Source: Christiangramia sabulilitoris
GTDB lineage: Bacteria; Bacteroidota; Bacteroidia; Flavobacteriales; Flavobacteriaceae
Length of the DNA: 64,000 nt
Direction: 5' to 3'
Assembly: GCF_007050985.1 (NCBI RefSeq)
Contig: NZ_VHSF01000001.1
Location: 62,001 to 126,000 of the forward strand
Positions 1 to 8,895 of this stretch are shown here, piece after piece. Positions within the stretch are counted from its first letter, which is position 1. Each line of letters starts with the position of its first letter. Below the pieces are notes generated by a model, which worked only from the letters and a program-made list of their open reading frames with translations, was not told where the DNA came from and did not search any database. Made by a program: the position numbers and the translations under genes.

Positions 1-769
1 TGTGCAGGCCCGTGAAATGCAGCAACCATTTCAAAAGCTGGCAGCAGACGAGGCTATTCTGCAGGATACTACTCATTTTAAAGTTTTCGATGTTTCAGGA
101 AGTCCTTTTAATACTGGTAGAACTTCTTACTATCACAATGCGATAGGGGGGTATCACGCCGCCAAACCGGGCAGGATCCAGGATCTGTATGATTTCTATA
201 TTTCTACCAATAATATAGAGGTCCTAAGTATGCTTAATGTAAAGTACTTTATCATTCCTACAGAAGATGGAACCCAGGCCCAGCAAAATCCGAATGCTTT
301 TGGTAATGCCTGGTTCGTGGAAAATGTAAAGTGGGTGGAAAATCAGGATGAGGAAATTCTTTCCCTTAAAGAGGTTAATCTTAATAATACGGTCGTGATC
401 AATACCGAATTCAGGGAAAAGGTAAACATGAATTTCAATTTTGATCCTGATGCCAGTATTGATCTGGTTGGTTATAAACCGAATGAATTAAAGTATAAAT
501 ATTCAGCAGATAAGCCTCAATTTGCGGTATTTTCTGAAAATTATTACCAGCCGGGTTGGCAGGCATACCTTGATGGCAAACCTGTATCACATGTTAGGGT
601 TAACTATGTGCTAAGGGGAATGAATCTGCCAGCAGGAGCGCATGACCTGGTTTTTAAATTTGAACCCCAGGTTGTGAAAACAGGAAGTACAGTCGCTTTA
701 GTGAGTTCGATAATAATAGGGTTGGTTCTAATTGGTGGATTAGGTTACGAGCTTAAAAAGAGAAATTGA
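1..769 (+). CDS. YfhO family membrane protein, C-terminal part (cut by window edge)
   Basis: The reading frame is already open at the first base, so only the last ~255 codons are visible. The visible part is an extracytoplasmic domain followed by one membrane helix near the C-terminus (about residues 229-249) and a short basic tail. Stretches such as FSENYYQPGWQAYLDG and a late 'NLPAGAHDLVFKFEP' segment are typical of the C-terminal domain of YfhO-type multi-spanning proteins, which are thought to act in glycosylation of cell-envelope polymers. It lies 20 bp upstream of a glycosyltransferase and a flippase on the same strand, which fits a surface-polysaccharide role. The family is assigned from recognition of this domain; the substrate is unknown. 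Confidence 0.75.
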   Translation, partial: VQAREMQQPFQKLAADEAILQDTTHFKVFDVSGSPFNTGRTSYYHNAIGGYHAAKPGRIQDLYDFYISTNNIEVLSMLNVKYFIIPTEDGTQAQQNPNAFGNAWFVENVKWVENQDEEILSLKEVNLNNTVVINTEFREKVNMNFNFDPDASIDLVGYKPNELKYKYSADKPQFAVFSENYYQPGWQAYLDGKPVSHVRVNYVLRGMNLPAGAHDLVFKFEPQVVKTGSTVALVSSIIIGLVLIGGLGYELKKRN

Positions 770-789
770 TCTCCAGATTAAATAACTGA

Positions 790-2073
790 ATGAAGAAAGT
801 TCTCATTATCACATATTACTGGCCTCCAGCAGGTGGTCCCGGAGTTCAGCGCTGGCTGAATTTTGTAAAATATTTGGGTGATTTTGAGGTAGAGCCGGTA
901 GTTTATGTCCCCGAGAACCCCCATTATCCAATAATAGATAAAAGCTTTGTAGAGGAGATCCCCAAAGGTGTTCGGGTGATCAAAAATAAAATTTTTGAGC
1001 CCTATTCAATTGCGGGAATTTTTTCCAGGAAGGATACAGAAACTATTAGTTCTGGAATAATAAAAGATGAAGAAGAGCAAACTGCTTTGCAGAAAGCCAT
1101 GCTTTACATCAGGGGAAATTACTTTATTCCAGATGCACGTAAATTCTGGATAACTCCATCTGTAAAATTTTTAAAAGAAGAGATTAAAGATGGGAATTAT
1201 GATGCGATCATTACCACAGGGCCACCTCATAGTTTACATTTAATAGCCTTAAACCTTAAAAAAGTTATGGGCCTAAACTGGATCGCAGATTTTCGCGATC
1301 CCTGGACTCAGATTGGTTACCATGACAAACTAAGACTTAATTCTACTGCCAGGAAAAAGCATGAAGATCTGGAAAAAGAAGTTCTAAATACAGCCGATCA
1401 GATCATTACCACCAGTTTTACTACCAGAGAGGAATTTGTAAATAAAACATCAAAGCCAGTTACTGTAATTACAAACGGATATGATGAGGCTGGAGGAAAT
1501 AAAGATGTGAAAAATCCTAAATTCCAGGTGGCACATATCGGTTCTTTATTGGCCGGTAGAAATCCTGAAAATCTTTGGAAGGCTTTTCAGGATTTGCTCG
1601 AGGAGGATAAAAGGTTTCAGGAATATTTTGAATTTAGTCTCGCCGGGAAAGTAAGTGAGACAGTTTTAAAAAGCATTGGATCTTATGGATTAGATAAATT
1701 CCTGGTTAATGAGGGTTATGTAGACCATTCCAGAGCATTAGAAAAGCAAAAGGAAGCGTCTGTTCTACTTCTTATCGAGATAGATTCAATTGAAACGAGA
1801 GGTATCATCCCGGGGAAGCTATTTGAATATATGGCATCTGGGAATCCCATTTTAGCCGTTGGACCTGAACAATGGGATGTTGAAAAGATCATTCAGGAAA
1901 CAAATTCAGGGCACTGCTTCACGTATCAAGATATTTCAGGTATAAAAGATCATTTAAAAACTTTATTTCAGAAATACATGAATGATGAGCAAATGAGTGC
2001 TTCCAAGAATATTGAAAAATATCACCGTAAAACATTAACCGGTGAGCTTGCTCAATTAATTAAGCAGTTCTAA
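790..2073 (+). CDS. Glycosyltransferase, GT4-like (group 1)
   Basis: A 427-residue protein with the two-Rossmann layout of GT-B glycosyltransferases. The N-terminus carries a glycine-rich acceptor-side loop (PPAGGPGVQRW, about residues 12-22), and the C-terminal half has the donor-binding region PGKLFEYMASGNPILAVG (about residues 341-358), which contains the conserved Glu of the EX7E motif. No signal peptide or membrane helix is visible, so it probably works at the cytoplasmic face. It starts 20 bp after the YfhO-like gene and stops 1 bp before the flippase ATG, so the three are likely co-transcribed for a cell-surface glycan. Sugar donor and acceptor cannot be told from sequence. Confidence 0.85.
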   Translation: MKKVLIITYYWPPAGGPGVQRWLNFVKYLGDFEVEPVVYVPENPHYPIIDKSFVEEIPKGVRVIKNKIFEPYSIAGIFSRKDTETISSGIIKDEEEQTALQKAMLYIRGNYFIPDARKFWITPSVKFLKEEIKDGNYDAIITTGPPHSLHLIALNLKKVMGLNWIADFRDPWTQIGYHDKLRLNSTARKKHEDLEKEVLNTADQIITTSFTTREEFVNKTSKPVTVITNGYDEAGGNKDVKNPKFQVAHIGSLLAGRNPENLWKAFQDLLEEDKRFQEYFEFSLAGKVSETVLKSIGSYGLDKFLVNEGYVDHSRALEKQKEASVLLLIEIDSIETRGIIPGKLFEYMASGNPILAVGPEQWDVEKIIQETNSGHCFTYQDISGIKDHLKTLFQKYMNDEQMSASKNIEKYHRKTLTGELAQLIKQF

Positions 2074-2074
2074 A

Positions 2075-3532
2075 ATGGGAATAATAATTAATCAGTCCTT
2101 AAAAAATATGTTGACCACTTATGTTGGTTTCGGGATCGGGGCGGTTAATACCTTATTTCTTTTTACCTATTTTCTTAGTAAGGAGTATTACGGCCTGGTA
2201 AGTTTCCTCCTTTCTGCGGCAAATCTTATCTGGCCATTTCTGGTTTTCGGGGTGCATAGTACCCTAATCAAGTTTTTTACTTCTTATAAAACGAGAGGAG
2301 ATCAGGACAGGTTAATGAACTTTGTTCTGGTTACGCCAGCGATAGTTGGTGGTTTATTGGGAGTTGCAGGGTTGATCTTTTACGAATATTTACTGAATTA
2401 TTTCGAAGGAGAAAATTCCCTGGTTCAGCCATATGTCTGGCTTATATTTATTGTTGCAATGGCTACGGCCTACTTTGAAGTCTTCTTTTCATGGTCTAAG
2501 ATCTATTATAAAAGTGCTTTTGGAAACCTTATGAAAGAGGTTTTTCACCGGTTTTGCATAAGTGTATTACTGCTGGCAGTTTCATTCAATTGGATAAATG
2601 TCCAAACTTTTATATATAGTATTTCTGGGGTATTCGTTTTTCGGACTGTGCTAATGGCTATTTATGCATTTTCTCTACACAGACCCAGATTCAGTTTTAA
2701 ATTTCCAAGGAACCTTTCCCCGGTAATTAAATATTCATCCCTCATTCTCTTAGCAGCTTCTGTGGCCACGGTCTTACTGGATCTTGACAAGGTAATGATA
2801 GAATACTATCTGCCTATTGAAAATGTCGCTATATATGGTATAGCCATTTATATAGCTACGGTAATTTCGGTTCCTCAAAAGGCCATGCACCAAATCACTA
2901 ATCCACTAACTGCCGAGATGCTCAATAAAAAAGACAAGGCCGGCCTCAGGGAACTTTATGAGAAGAGTTCTTTGAATCTTTTGATCGTAAGCGGACTTAT
3001 CTTTATCTGGATAATTTCCAATGTAAATTCATTATATGAATTAATTCCAGATGATTACGAAATAAGTCTGCTCATCATCCTGCTTATCTCTCTGGTCAAA
3101 CTCTATGATAATATTCTTGGCAATAATAACAGTATATTATTTAATTCAGATTATTACCGGATAGTACTCGGGGTAGGGGTAATACTTGTAATCCTGGCGT
3201 TTATTCTGAATATGTTATTCATTCCCGAATTTGGAATTGAAGGAGCAGCACTGGCCAGTTTTATAGCATTTGGAATATATAATACCTCTAAGATCTTTAT
3301 TGTTCTGAAAAAATTTAAAATTCATCCTTTTACTGCAAAAACGAGATGGACTCTTCTGGTAATCCTGATTTTTAGTCTGGGTTTTTATTTTATAAGCCTC
3401 CCGTTTCATCCGGTTTTAAACATTCTTATTAAAGGGATCCTCGCAGGTATTTTATATATATTTATTGTTTATTATTTCCGTTTCTCACGGGATATAAACC
3501 TTTTAATTGATCGGTTTACAGATAGGGCCTAA
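2075..3532 (+). CDS. Polysaccharide biosynthesis protein / Wzx-like flippase (MATE/MVF-like)
   Basis: A 485-residue integral membrane protein with about 12-14 hydrophobic segments spread evenly through its length, the usual form of the polysaccharide transporter (Wzx/RfbX) family that flips undecaprenyl-linked glycan units across the inner membrane. The N-terminal SLKNMLTTYVGFGIGAVNTL region and the alternating helix/loop pattern match this family. The ATG lies one base after the stop of the preceding glycosyltransferase, which indicates translational coupling. A strong hairpin follows the stop. Transported substrate is unknown; a lipid-linked surface glycan is inferred from the neighbours. 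Confidence 0.85.
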   Translation: MGIIINQSLKNMLTTYVGFGIGAVNTLFLFTYFLSKEYYGLVSFLLSAANLIWPFLVFGVHSTLIKFFTSYKTRGDQDRLMNFVLVTPAIVGGLLGVAGLIFYEYLLNYFEGENSLVQPYVWLIFIVAMATAYFEVFFSWSKIYYKSAFGNLMKEVFHRFCISVLLLAVSFNWINVQTFIYSISGVFVFRTVLMAIYAFSLHRPRFSFKFPRNLSPVIKYSSLILLAASVATVLLDLDKVMIEYYLPIENVAIYGIAIYIATVISVPQKAMHQITNPLTAEMLNKKDKAGLRELYEKSSLNLLIVSGLIFIWIISNVNSLYELIPDDYEISLLIILLISLVKLYDNILGNNNSILFNSDYYRIVLGVGVILVILAFILNMLFIPEFGIEGAALASFIAFGIYNTSKIFIVLKKFKIHPFTAKTRWTLLVILIFSLGFYFISLPFHPVLNILIKGILAGILYIFIVYYFRFSRDINLLIDRFTDRA

Positions 3533-3537
3533 AACGA

Positions 3538-3573
3538 GAAAACCCTATCAGCTTGGGAGCTTCAAGGGTTTTC
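3538..3573. terminator. Bidirectional terminator between convergent genes
   Basis: A perfect 9-bp stem, GAAAACCCT (3538-3546) with AGGGTTTTC (3565-3573), closes an 18-nt loop that contains a second small AGCT/AGCT pairing. Runs of A and T in the stem arms work for both strands. It lies just after the flippase stop and before the end of the minus-strand basic protein. Confidence 0.7.
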
Positions 3574-3612
3574 CAACTAACCAACCAAAAAATTAAATTA
3601 TGAACTTGTCAT

Positions 3613-4899
3613 CTATAATCTATTATCCATATTTCGTGCCGAACTTCTCCTGGAAGTAGATTTTTTTGATCTAACCGACTCATTTCTTGTACTTCCTGCA
3701 GAAGTTCTTTTATTAACATGAACATCACTTCGCCTTTTTTGACGATTTACAGTTGAATTCCTTTCAGAATTTCTGGAACTTTTTTCAACCGTTCTGCTTC
3801 TTTGAGCAGGAGCTGTTTTGTTAACCCTGGTATTGCTCCCGGATTGAACAGATCTTTGTCCAGTTCTTGGAGAAGCCTTTTCAAGCCTACTTGATCTTCT
3901 GTTCTCAACGGTAGCAGAAGGTTTTCGCTCACGCCTTTTTTCATACCTGTCGCTATTCGATGTTTGTTTAGTTCTGGTTGAATTGTCAACTCTATTCGCT
4001 CTACCCTTAGAATTAGTACTGCGTTCAGTTCTGTCACTGTAGATACGCTGATTTCTGTCTGAGGTATTTCGTTTTTCAATTCTTCTGCTATCAGTTCTTA
4101 CCTTATTTTTTCGGTCAGAATAAGAACGTTCTCTGGCAACACCTTTCCTGGTAGCAGGCGCATTATACTCATTTCTACTTCTAACATGAGCGATATCCCT
4201 CCTGGAATCGGTCCTTCTTCCATAGTTATAAGATTTTACCCGTTGCGAAGGCCTGTAAAAATTTCTTTGCCTTCTTTCTTTCACATAATAATTATTGTAA
4301 ACCGTCACATATTGATTATAAGATATCCTGCGAGGTTCATAGAATGCTCTGTAAGGCCTTCCAAATACAACACTAACATTTACATGGGGACGCCTGTAGT
4401 AATCATGCCATGGTCTGTAAACATAATGCCTGTTATAATGATTAATAAACCCTGAATAATGCGTAATGCGATGAGCGTGATTATAATGTATGTGTAAATT
4501 TCCTACCCTGGCAAGTCTTCCAAAATTATTATAGTTAAGGAATATATTTCCTGCCTGTATAATTCTACCATAGTAATCGTAGTAGATAGGAACATTTTCA
4601 ATCTGTATAACCGCGCCATAATCGTCATACTGTACATATGGCTCATAGTTATAGCCGGCATTATAACTAATATTCACATTGGGAGTTGAAATATGAACTG
4701 AATTACCTCTCCTGAAATCCGGGTTAAAGTAAAAATCAAATTCACCATTCGGGTAAATCGCGAATTCTACTCCACCCTCAACGAAAATGAAAGAATCGTT
4801 ATAATTATAATAATTAAAAGTGGCAGGTTTAGATATAACAGAGGCCGATACTGACCATCCGATAAAAAAGAGTGCGAAAATAAGGGTCAGGTTTCTCAT
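3613..4899 (-). CDS. Secreted protein with Tyr/Asn-rich N-terminal half and very basic, disordered C-terminal half
   Basis: I place the start at the ATG at 4899 (MRNLTLIFALFFIGWSVSAS), a good signal peptide; an upstream ATG at 4956 would bury it behind 19 residues. The mature N-terminal ~200 residues are rich in Tyr, Asn, His and aromatic repeats such as IYYDYYGRIIQAGNIF, with a periodic N-x-Y-G-R pattern. From about residue 205 on the chain is dominated by Arg, Ser, Lys, Asn and Thr (for example RRSSRLEKASPRTGQRSVQ) and looks unstructured and strongly positively charged. I know similar proteins only as uncharacterised flavobacterial envelope proteins. Location is probably periplasm or cell surface; binding of anionic polymers is a guess. 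The 428-residue length assumes the downstream start. Confidence 0.7.
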   Translation of the reverse strand: MRNLTLIFALFFIGWSVSASVISKPATFNYYNYNDSFIFVEGGVEFAIYPNGEFDFYFNPDFRRGNSVHISTPNVNISYNAGYNYEPYVQYDDYGAVIQIENVPIYYDYYGRIIQAGNIFLNYNNFGRLARVGNLHIHYNHAHRITHYSGFINHYNRHYVYRPWHDYYRRPHVNVSVVFGRPYRAFYEPRRISYNQYVTVYNNYYVKERRQRNFYRPSQRVKSYNYGRRTDSRRDIAHVRSRNEYNAPATRKGVARERSYSDRKNKVRTDSRRIEKRNTSDRNQRIYSDRTERSTNSKGRANRVDNSTRTKQTSNSDRYEKRRERKPSATVENRRSSRLEKASPRTGQRSVQSGSNTRVNKTAPAQRSRTVEKSSRNSERNSTVNRQKRRSDVHVNKRTSAGSTRNESVRSKKSTSRRSSARNMDNRL

Positions 4900-5033
4900 G
4901 GTAGTAGTGTATTTAATTAAGAACATTTTTCTTAAGAAATACAAAGCACGTGCCAAAGTCTGAAAAGCCAGATAATTGGGCAGTTACCAATGATTCTGAA
5001 CAGTATTAAAACATTGAGATACAGTTAATAACG

Positions 5034-7823
5034 TTAATTAAGTTTTTCCTGTAGATATTTTGAAGTATAGGAATCCTTATTTTTTCCAATTTCCTCTGGT
5101 GTACCCTGTGCGACTAAGTATCCGCCATTTTCCCCACCTTCCGGTCCAAGATCTATCACGTAATCTGCACATTTTACAAGGTCCATATTATGCTCAATCA
5201 CTATTACAGTATGCCCTTTAGATATCAATGCATTGAAAGATTTCAGAAGCTTTTTGATATCGTGAAAATGTAAACCTGTGGTAGGCTCATCAAAGATAAA
5301 CAGAGCTTTAGTTTTAGTAATTCCCTTTACCAGGAAAGATGCCAGCTTGATTCTTTGCGCTTCGCCACCAGATAGGGTAGAAGAGCTCTGTCCCAACTGA
5401 ACGTACCCGAGCCCTACATCTTGCAGCGGTTTTAATTTTTTAACTATTTTATGCTCGTTATGGTTCTCGAAAAAGCCGGTAGCATCATCAATGGTCATAT
5501 TTAGAACATCATCAATGTTTTTTTCATGAAATGTAACTTCTAGTACTTCTTTTTTAAATCTTTTCCCGTTACAGGTTTCACACTCCAGATGTACATCGGC
5601 CATAAACTGCATTTCGATGGTAACCTCACCTTCACCCTTACAGGTTTCACATCTACCGCCATCTACATTGAATGAAAAATGTTTTGCTTTAAAACCTCTT
5701 AGTTTAGCCAGGCGCTGCGCTGCAAAAAGATTCCGGATATCATCGTAGGCCTTGATATATGTAACCGGATTTGATCTGGAAGACCTGCCAATTGGATTCT
5801 GATCTACAAATTCTACAGTTCCCAAAGTTTTAAAATCTCCTTCTACACCGCTAAACTGCCCTGCTTTTTCACCATATCCACCTATTTCTTTTTGAACGGC
5901 AGGATATAAAATTTTCCTTACGAGAGTACTTTTTCCACTTCCCGATACTCCGGTAATAGCGGTAAATATTCCCAGCTGGAATTCTATATCAATATTTTTC
6001 AAATTGTTTTCCCGGGCACCCAGTACTTTTATTCTGTGCTTTGAAGTTCTTCTTTTTTTAGGTACTTCAATTTCCATTTTACCATTAAGGTAGCTTGCGG
6101 TTAATGAATCAGATTTTAATATATCCTTCAATGTCCCGGTGGCTACTACATGACCTCCATTGGTTCCTGCCTCAGGACCAATATCGATAATTTCATCTGC
6201 GGCGTTCATGATCTCTTCATCATGCTCCACGACAATTACCGTATTACCCAGATCCCTAAGATTTTTCAACACTCCTATTAACTTTTCTGTGTCTTTGGGA
6301 TGCAGGCCAATAGATGGTTCATCAAGAATATACATAGAGCCAACCAGGCTGCTACCTAACGAAGTAGCGAGGTTTATTCTCTGGGACTCACCGCCAGAAA
6401 GCGTATTGGATTTTCGGTTAAGGGTAAGATAATCCAGACCCACGTTAGAAAGAAAATTAAGTCGATTCCTAATTTCGGTCAATAAGCGTTTTGCGATCTT
6501 TTCGTCATATTCATTCAGTTCAAGATCATGGAAAAAAGCCCTGACTTTATTCAAGGGTTTTTCAACCAAATCTGTAATGCTGTGATCCTTGATCTTTACA
6601 TACTGAGCTTCTGGCCTCAATCTTTTACCCTTGCAGGCAGAACATTTTGTTTTTCCACGATAACGGGAAAGCATGACTCTGTTCTGTATCTTATATGCTT
6701 TACTTTCAAGAAATTCAAAAAACTGATTCAGACCTTCAAAATATTGGTTACCATTCCAGATGAGATCCTTTTGCTCATCACTAAGCTCGAAATAGGGTTT
6801 GTGAATTGGAAAGTCGAATTTATGTGAATTATTAACCAGTTGATCACGGTACCAACTCATACTATCGCCTCGCCATGGAAAAATTGCATTTTCGTAAACA
6901 GAAAGTGCTGTATTTGGAATTACAAGTTCCTCGTCAATACCTATAACATCTCCATAACCTTCGCATTTAGGACAGGCGCCATAGGGGTTATTAAAACTGA
7001 AGAGGTGTACATTCGGTTCAAGGAAACTAATCCCGTCCAGTTCGAATTTATTACTGAAATGCCTTTTGCTGTGGTCAGAAAGTTTTTCAATATACAATTC
7101 GCCTTTTCCCTCAAAAAATGCAGCTTCGACGGCATCTGCCAACCGGTTGTAGAAATCTTCTTCGTCCTTAGTAATAATCCGGTCAACCACCAACCAGGTA
7201 TTGTCATCTTTCGCTTTTTTAAGGTCGGTCTCATCTATTCTAACTACTTCTTCGTCCAGCTTAATTCGGCTATATCCCTGTTGAGCTAAGACGTTGATCT
7301 TTTTTTCCAGCGAGCGACCCTCCTCAACATGTATGGGCGCTAATAAAAGCAGCTTTTCCCTTTCCGGAAAAGACTTTACATAATTTATTACATCTGTAAC
7401 CGTATCTTTTTTAACTTCATTTCCGGAAACCGGGGAATAGGTTCTACCAATCCGGGCGTACAATAGTTTAAGGTAATCATAGATTTCTGTAGAGGTGCCT
7501 ACGGTAGATCTGGGGTTGGTGGAATTTACTTTTTGTTCAATAGCAATAGCAGGAGCAATACCTTTTATATAATCTACTTTCGGTTTATTTAGTCTTCCCA
7601 GGAATTGCCGGGCATATGAACTAAGACTTTCCACATAGCGACGCTGACCTTCAGCATAAAGCGTGTCGAAAGCAAGACTTGACTTACCGGAACCAGATAA
7701 TCCCGTGATCACAACCAGTTTATTCCGGGGAATAATGGCATTGATATTTTTTAAGTTGTGCAGCTTGGCACCTTTAATTATAATATTCTGTTTTGGGTCT
7801 ACTTTACTAAGATCTGTTGTCAT
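5034..7823 (-). CDS. uvrA: Excinuclease ABC subunit A
   Basis: UvrA recognises bulky DNA lesions and loads UvrB in nucleotide excision repair. The 929-residue length is normal. Both ABC ATPase modules are visible: Walker A GLSGSGKSS near residue 41 and GVSGSGKST near residue 632, each with its signature (NTLSGGESQR and STLSGGEAQR). The zinc-binding Cys pairs are present: CPKCEGYGDV, CSACKGKRL, and the C-terminal CETCKGEGEV/CETCNGKRF module. It is a single minus-strand transcription unit with an exact TAnnTTTG promoter box 22 bp upstream. Flavobacteria often carry more than one UvrA; this one has the full canonical set of motifs. Confidence 0.97.
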   Translation of the reverse strand: MTTDLSKVDPKQNIIIKGAKLHNLKNINAIIPRNKLVVITGLSGSGKSSLAFDTLYAEGQRRYVESLSSYARQFLGRLNKPKVDYIKGIAPAIAIEQKVNSTNPRSTVGTSTEIYDYLKLLYARIGRTYSPVSGNEVKKDTVTDVINYVKSFPEREKLLLLAPIHVEEGRSLEKKINVLAQQGYSRIKLDEEVVRIDETDLKKAKDDNTWLVVDRIITKDEEDFYNRLADAVEAAFFEGKGELYIEKLSDHSKRHFSNKFELDGISFLEPNVHLFSFNNPYGACPKCEGYGDVIGIDEELVIPNTALSVYENAIFPWRGDSMSWYRDQLVNNSHKFDFPIHKPYFELSDEQKDLIWNGNQYFEGLNQFFEFLESKAYKIQNRVMLSRYRGKTKCSACKGKRLRPEAQYVKIKDHSITDLVEKPLNKVRAFFHDLELNEYDEKIAKRLLTEIRNRLNFLSNVGLDYLTLNRKSNTLSGGESQRINLATSLGSSLVGSMYILDEPSIGLHPKDTEKLIGVLKNLRDLGNTVIVVEHDEEIMNAADEIIDIGPEAGTNGGHVVATGTLKDILKSDSLTASYLNGKMEIEVPKKRRTSKHRIKVLGARENNLKNIDIEFQLGIFTAITGVSGSGKSTLVRKILYPAVQKEIGGYGEKAGQFSGVEGDFKTLGTVEFVDQNPIGRSSRSNPVTYIKAYDDIRNLFAAQRLAKLRGFKAKHFSFNVDGGRCETCKGEGEVTIEMQFMADVHLECETCNGKRFKKEVLEVTFHEKNIDDVLNMTIDDATGFFENHNEHKIVKKLKPLQDVGLGYVQLGQSSSTLSGGEAQRIKLASFLVKGITKTKALFIFDEPTTGLHFHDIKKLLKSFNALISKGHTVIVIEHNMDLVKCADYVIDLGPEGGENGGYLVAQGTPEEIGKNKDSYTSKYLQEKLN

Positions 7824-7844
7824 GCTATTTTTCTGCTAAAGGCG

Positions 7845-7852
7845 CAAAGTTA
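7845..7852 (-). promoter_or_regulatory. Promoter -7 box of uvrA
   Basis: On the minus strand the bases read TAACTTTG, an exact fit to the Bacteroidetes housekeeping -7 consensus TAnnTTTG, ending 21 bp before the uvrA ATG. No convincing -33 TTTG is seen. Confidence 0.55.
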
Positions 7853-7917
7853 CTCATAATGAAGCGGGAAAGAAAGCTTCTAAAAAGCTATAGTATTGTT
7901 AAAAAATTAAGGTTTTG

Positions 7918-7950
7918 TTTGCATTTGTAGAATTTATCTTACTATATTTG
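7918..7950 (+). promoter_or_regulatory. Promoter of the ECF sigma factor gene
   Basis: TTTG at 7918-7921 and TATATTTG at 7943-7950 with a 21-bp spacer match the Bacteroidetes -33/-7 promoter. A start near 7957 would give a leader of about 100 nt carrying the long hairpin described separately. Confidence 0.65.
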
Positions 7951-7985
7951 GTGCATAACCCGAAAATATAAGTTGCCTATTCAAC

Positions 7986-8056
7986 ACAGTTACTTTTTTT
8001 AAACTAAATAACCTAACCCGCAGGAGTCCTACAATCCTGTATTTTAAAGTAACTGT
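7986..8056 (+). promoter_or_regulatory. Long-range hairpin enclosing the sigma factor leader
   Basis: ACAGTTACTTT (7986-7996) is perfectly complementary to AAAGTAACTGT (8046-8056), an 11-bp stem that ends one base before the ATG at 8058. Inside it, CAGGA (8021-8025) can pair with TCCTG (8035-8039). The pairing is seen directly; a role in limiting translation of the sigma factor is inference. Confidence 0.5.
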
Positions 8057-8057
8057 T

Positions 8058-8642
8058 ATGAATAACACTAAGGTAACTGACGCCTCTCTCGTTCGTAATT
8101 ATCTTGATGGAAAGGAAAGCGCACTTGGCGCACTCATCAATCGACATCAACATCGTATTTACAGTTTTATTTATTCTAAAGTCTTTGACAGGGATATCGC
8201 TGAAGATATTTTTCAGGATACCTTTATCAAAGTAATCAGAACCCTGAAAAGAGGGAAGTATAATGAAGAAGGTAAATTTCTTCCCTGGGTAATGCGAATA
8301 GCACATAATCTCGTAATTGATCATTTCAGGAGAAATAAAAGAATGCCGAAATTTGACAATAGCGGAGATTTTAATATTTTTTCAGTCTTGAGTGACAATA
8401 GTCTGGATGCTGAAAGACAACTTATTAAAGACCAGATTGAGACCGATGTAAGGGAATTGATAAAAGAATTGCCAGAAGATCAACTCGAAGTTCTTACAAT
8501 GAGGATCTACAGGGATATGAGTTTTAAAGAGATATCAGAACGTACCGGAGTAAGTATTAATACGGCTTTAGGTAGAATGCGCTATGCCCTCATTAACTTA
8601 CGTAAGATCATAGAAAAGAGAAATTTAATTTTGACTAATTAG
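8058..8642 (+). CDS. RNA polymerase sigma factor, sigma-70 family (ECF type)
   Basis: A 194-residue extracytoplasmic-function-type sigma factor. Region 2 is clear (YSKVFDRDIAEDIFQDTFIK, then the -10-recognition stretch GKFLPWVMRIAHNLVIDHFR, about residues 45-95), and region 4 is a typical helix-turn-helix (QLEVLTMRIYRDMSFKEISE followed by TGVSINTALGRMRYALINLR, about residues 140-185). No anti-sigma gene follows; instead a 50-codon small gene and a terminator. It has its own promoter and a structured leader. The regulon cannot be inferred. Confidence 0.92.
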   Translation: MNNTKVTDASLVRNYLDGKESALGALINRHQHRIYSFIYSKVFDRDIAEDIFQDTFIKVIRTLKRGKYNEEGKFLPWVMRIAHNLVIDHFRRNKRMPKFDNSGDFNIFSVLSDNSLDAERQLIKDQIETDVRELIKELPEDQLEVLTMRIYRDMSFKEISERTGVSINTALGRMRYALINLRKIIEKRNLILTN

Positions 8643-8703
8643 GCGAAGCAATATTCCTTCATTTGAGACGTTATTTTATAAAACCATCATAAAATAATAG
8701 CAA

Positions 8704-8856
8704 ATGGGGAAAATTTACTTTAAAAATTCTTCAAAAGAGGAAAATACAGAACGTATTAAGCCGAAAAAGGAGACGATTGAATTTCTTTTAAATTATTCAA
8801 AAGCACTTCATATTTCGGAGTATAAGATGACGAAATTTGAAACAATTTTAAATTAA
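8704..8856 (+). CDS. Small hypothetical protein downstream of the sigma factor (50 aa)
   Basis: The 50-codon frame starts at ATG 8704 and ends at TAA 8854-8856. The product is Lys/Glu-rich in the first half (NSSKEENTERIKPKKETIEF) and has an amphipathic helix-like second half (FLLNYSKALHISEYKM). It has no Cys, membrane helix or signal peptide. The KPKKETIEFLLNYSKAL stretch looks like a small protein I associate with flavobacterial genomes, often next to this kind of sigma factor, though this is memory and not a search. It sits 61 bp after the sigma factor gene and just before a strong terminator, so it is probably in the same transcript. Function unknown. Confidence 0.6.
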   Translation: MGKIYFKNSSKEENTERIKPKKETIEFLLNYSKALHISEYKMTKFETILN

Positions 8857-8862
8857 TCAGTT

Positions 8863-8895
8863 AAGACCTGAGAGCTCAGCTCGCAGGTCTTTTTA
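8863..8895 (+). terminator. Rho-independent terminator of the sigma factor unit
   Basis: AAGACCTG (8863-8870) pairs with CAGGTCTT (8884-8891), extended inside by GAGC/GCTC around a TCA loop, followed by T-rich sequence. It ends at the convergent nth gene. Confidence 0.8.

Noticed and set aside
3747-4079. 110-codon open frame on the minus strand
   Set aside because: It lies inside the basic surface protein gene in another frame; its openness follows from the low-complexity composition.
6840-7289. 149-codon plus-strand frame antisense to uvrA
   Set aside because: uvrA is certain on the other strand; the frame has no recognisable motif or promoter.
7921-7934. A third BlaI-type operator half (GCATTTGTAGAATT) before the sigma factor gene
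   Set aside because: Only one half of the dyad is present; the left TACA arm is missing.
8013-8324. 103-codon minus-strand frame over the sigma factor leader and start
   Set aside because: Antisense to a clear sigma factor; composition not protein-like.
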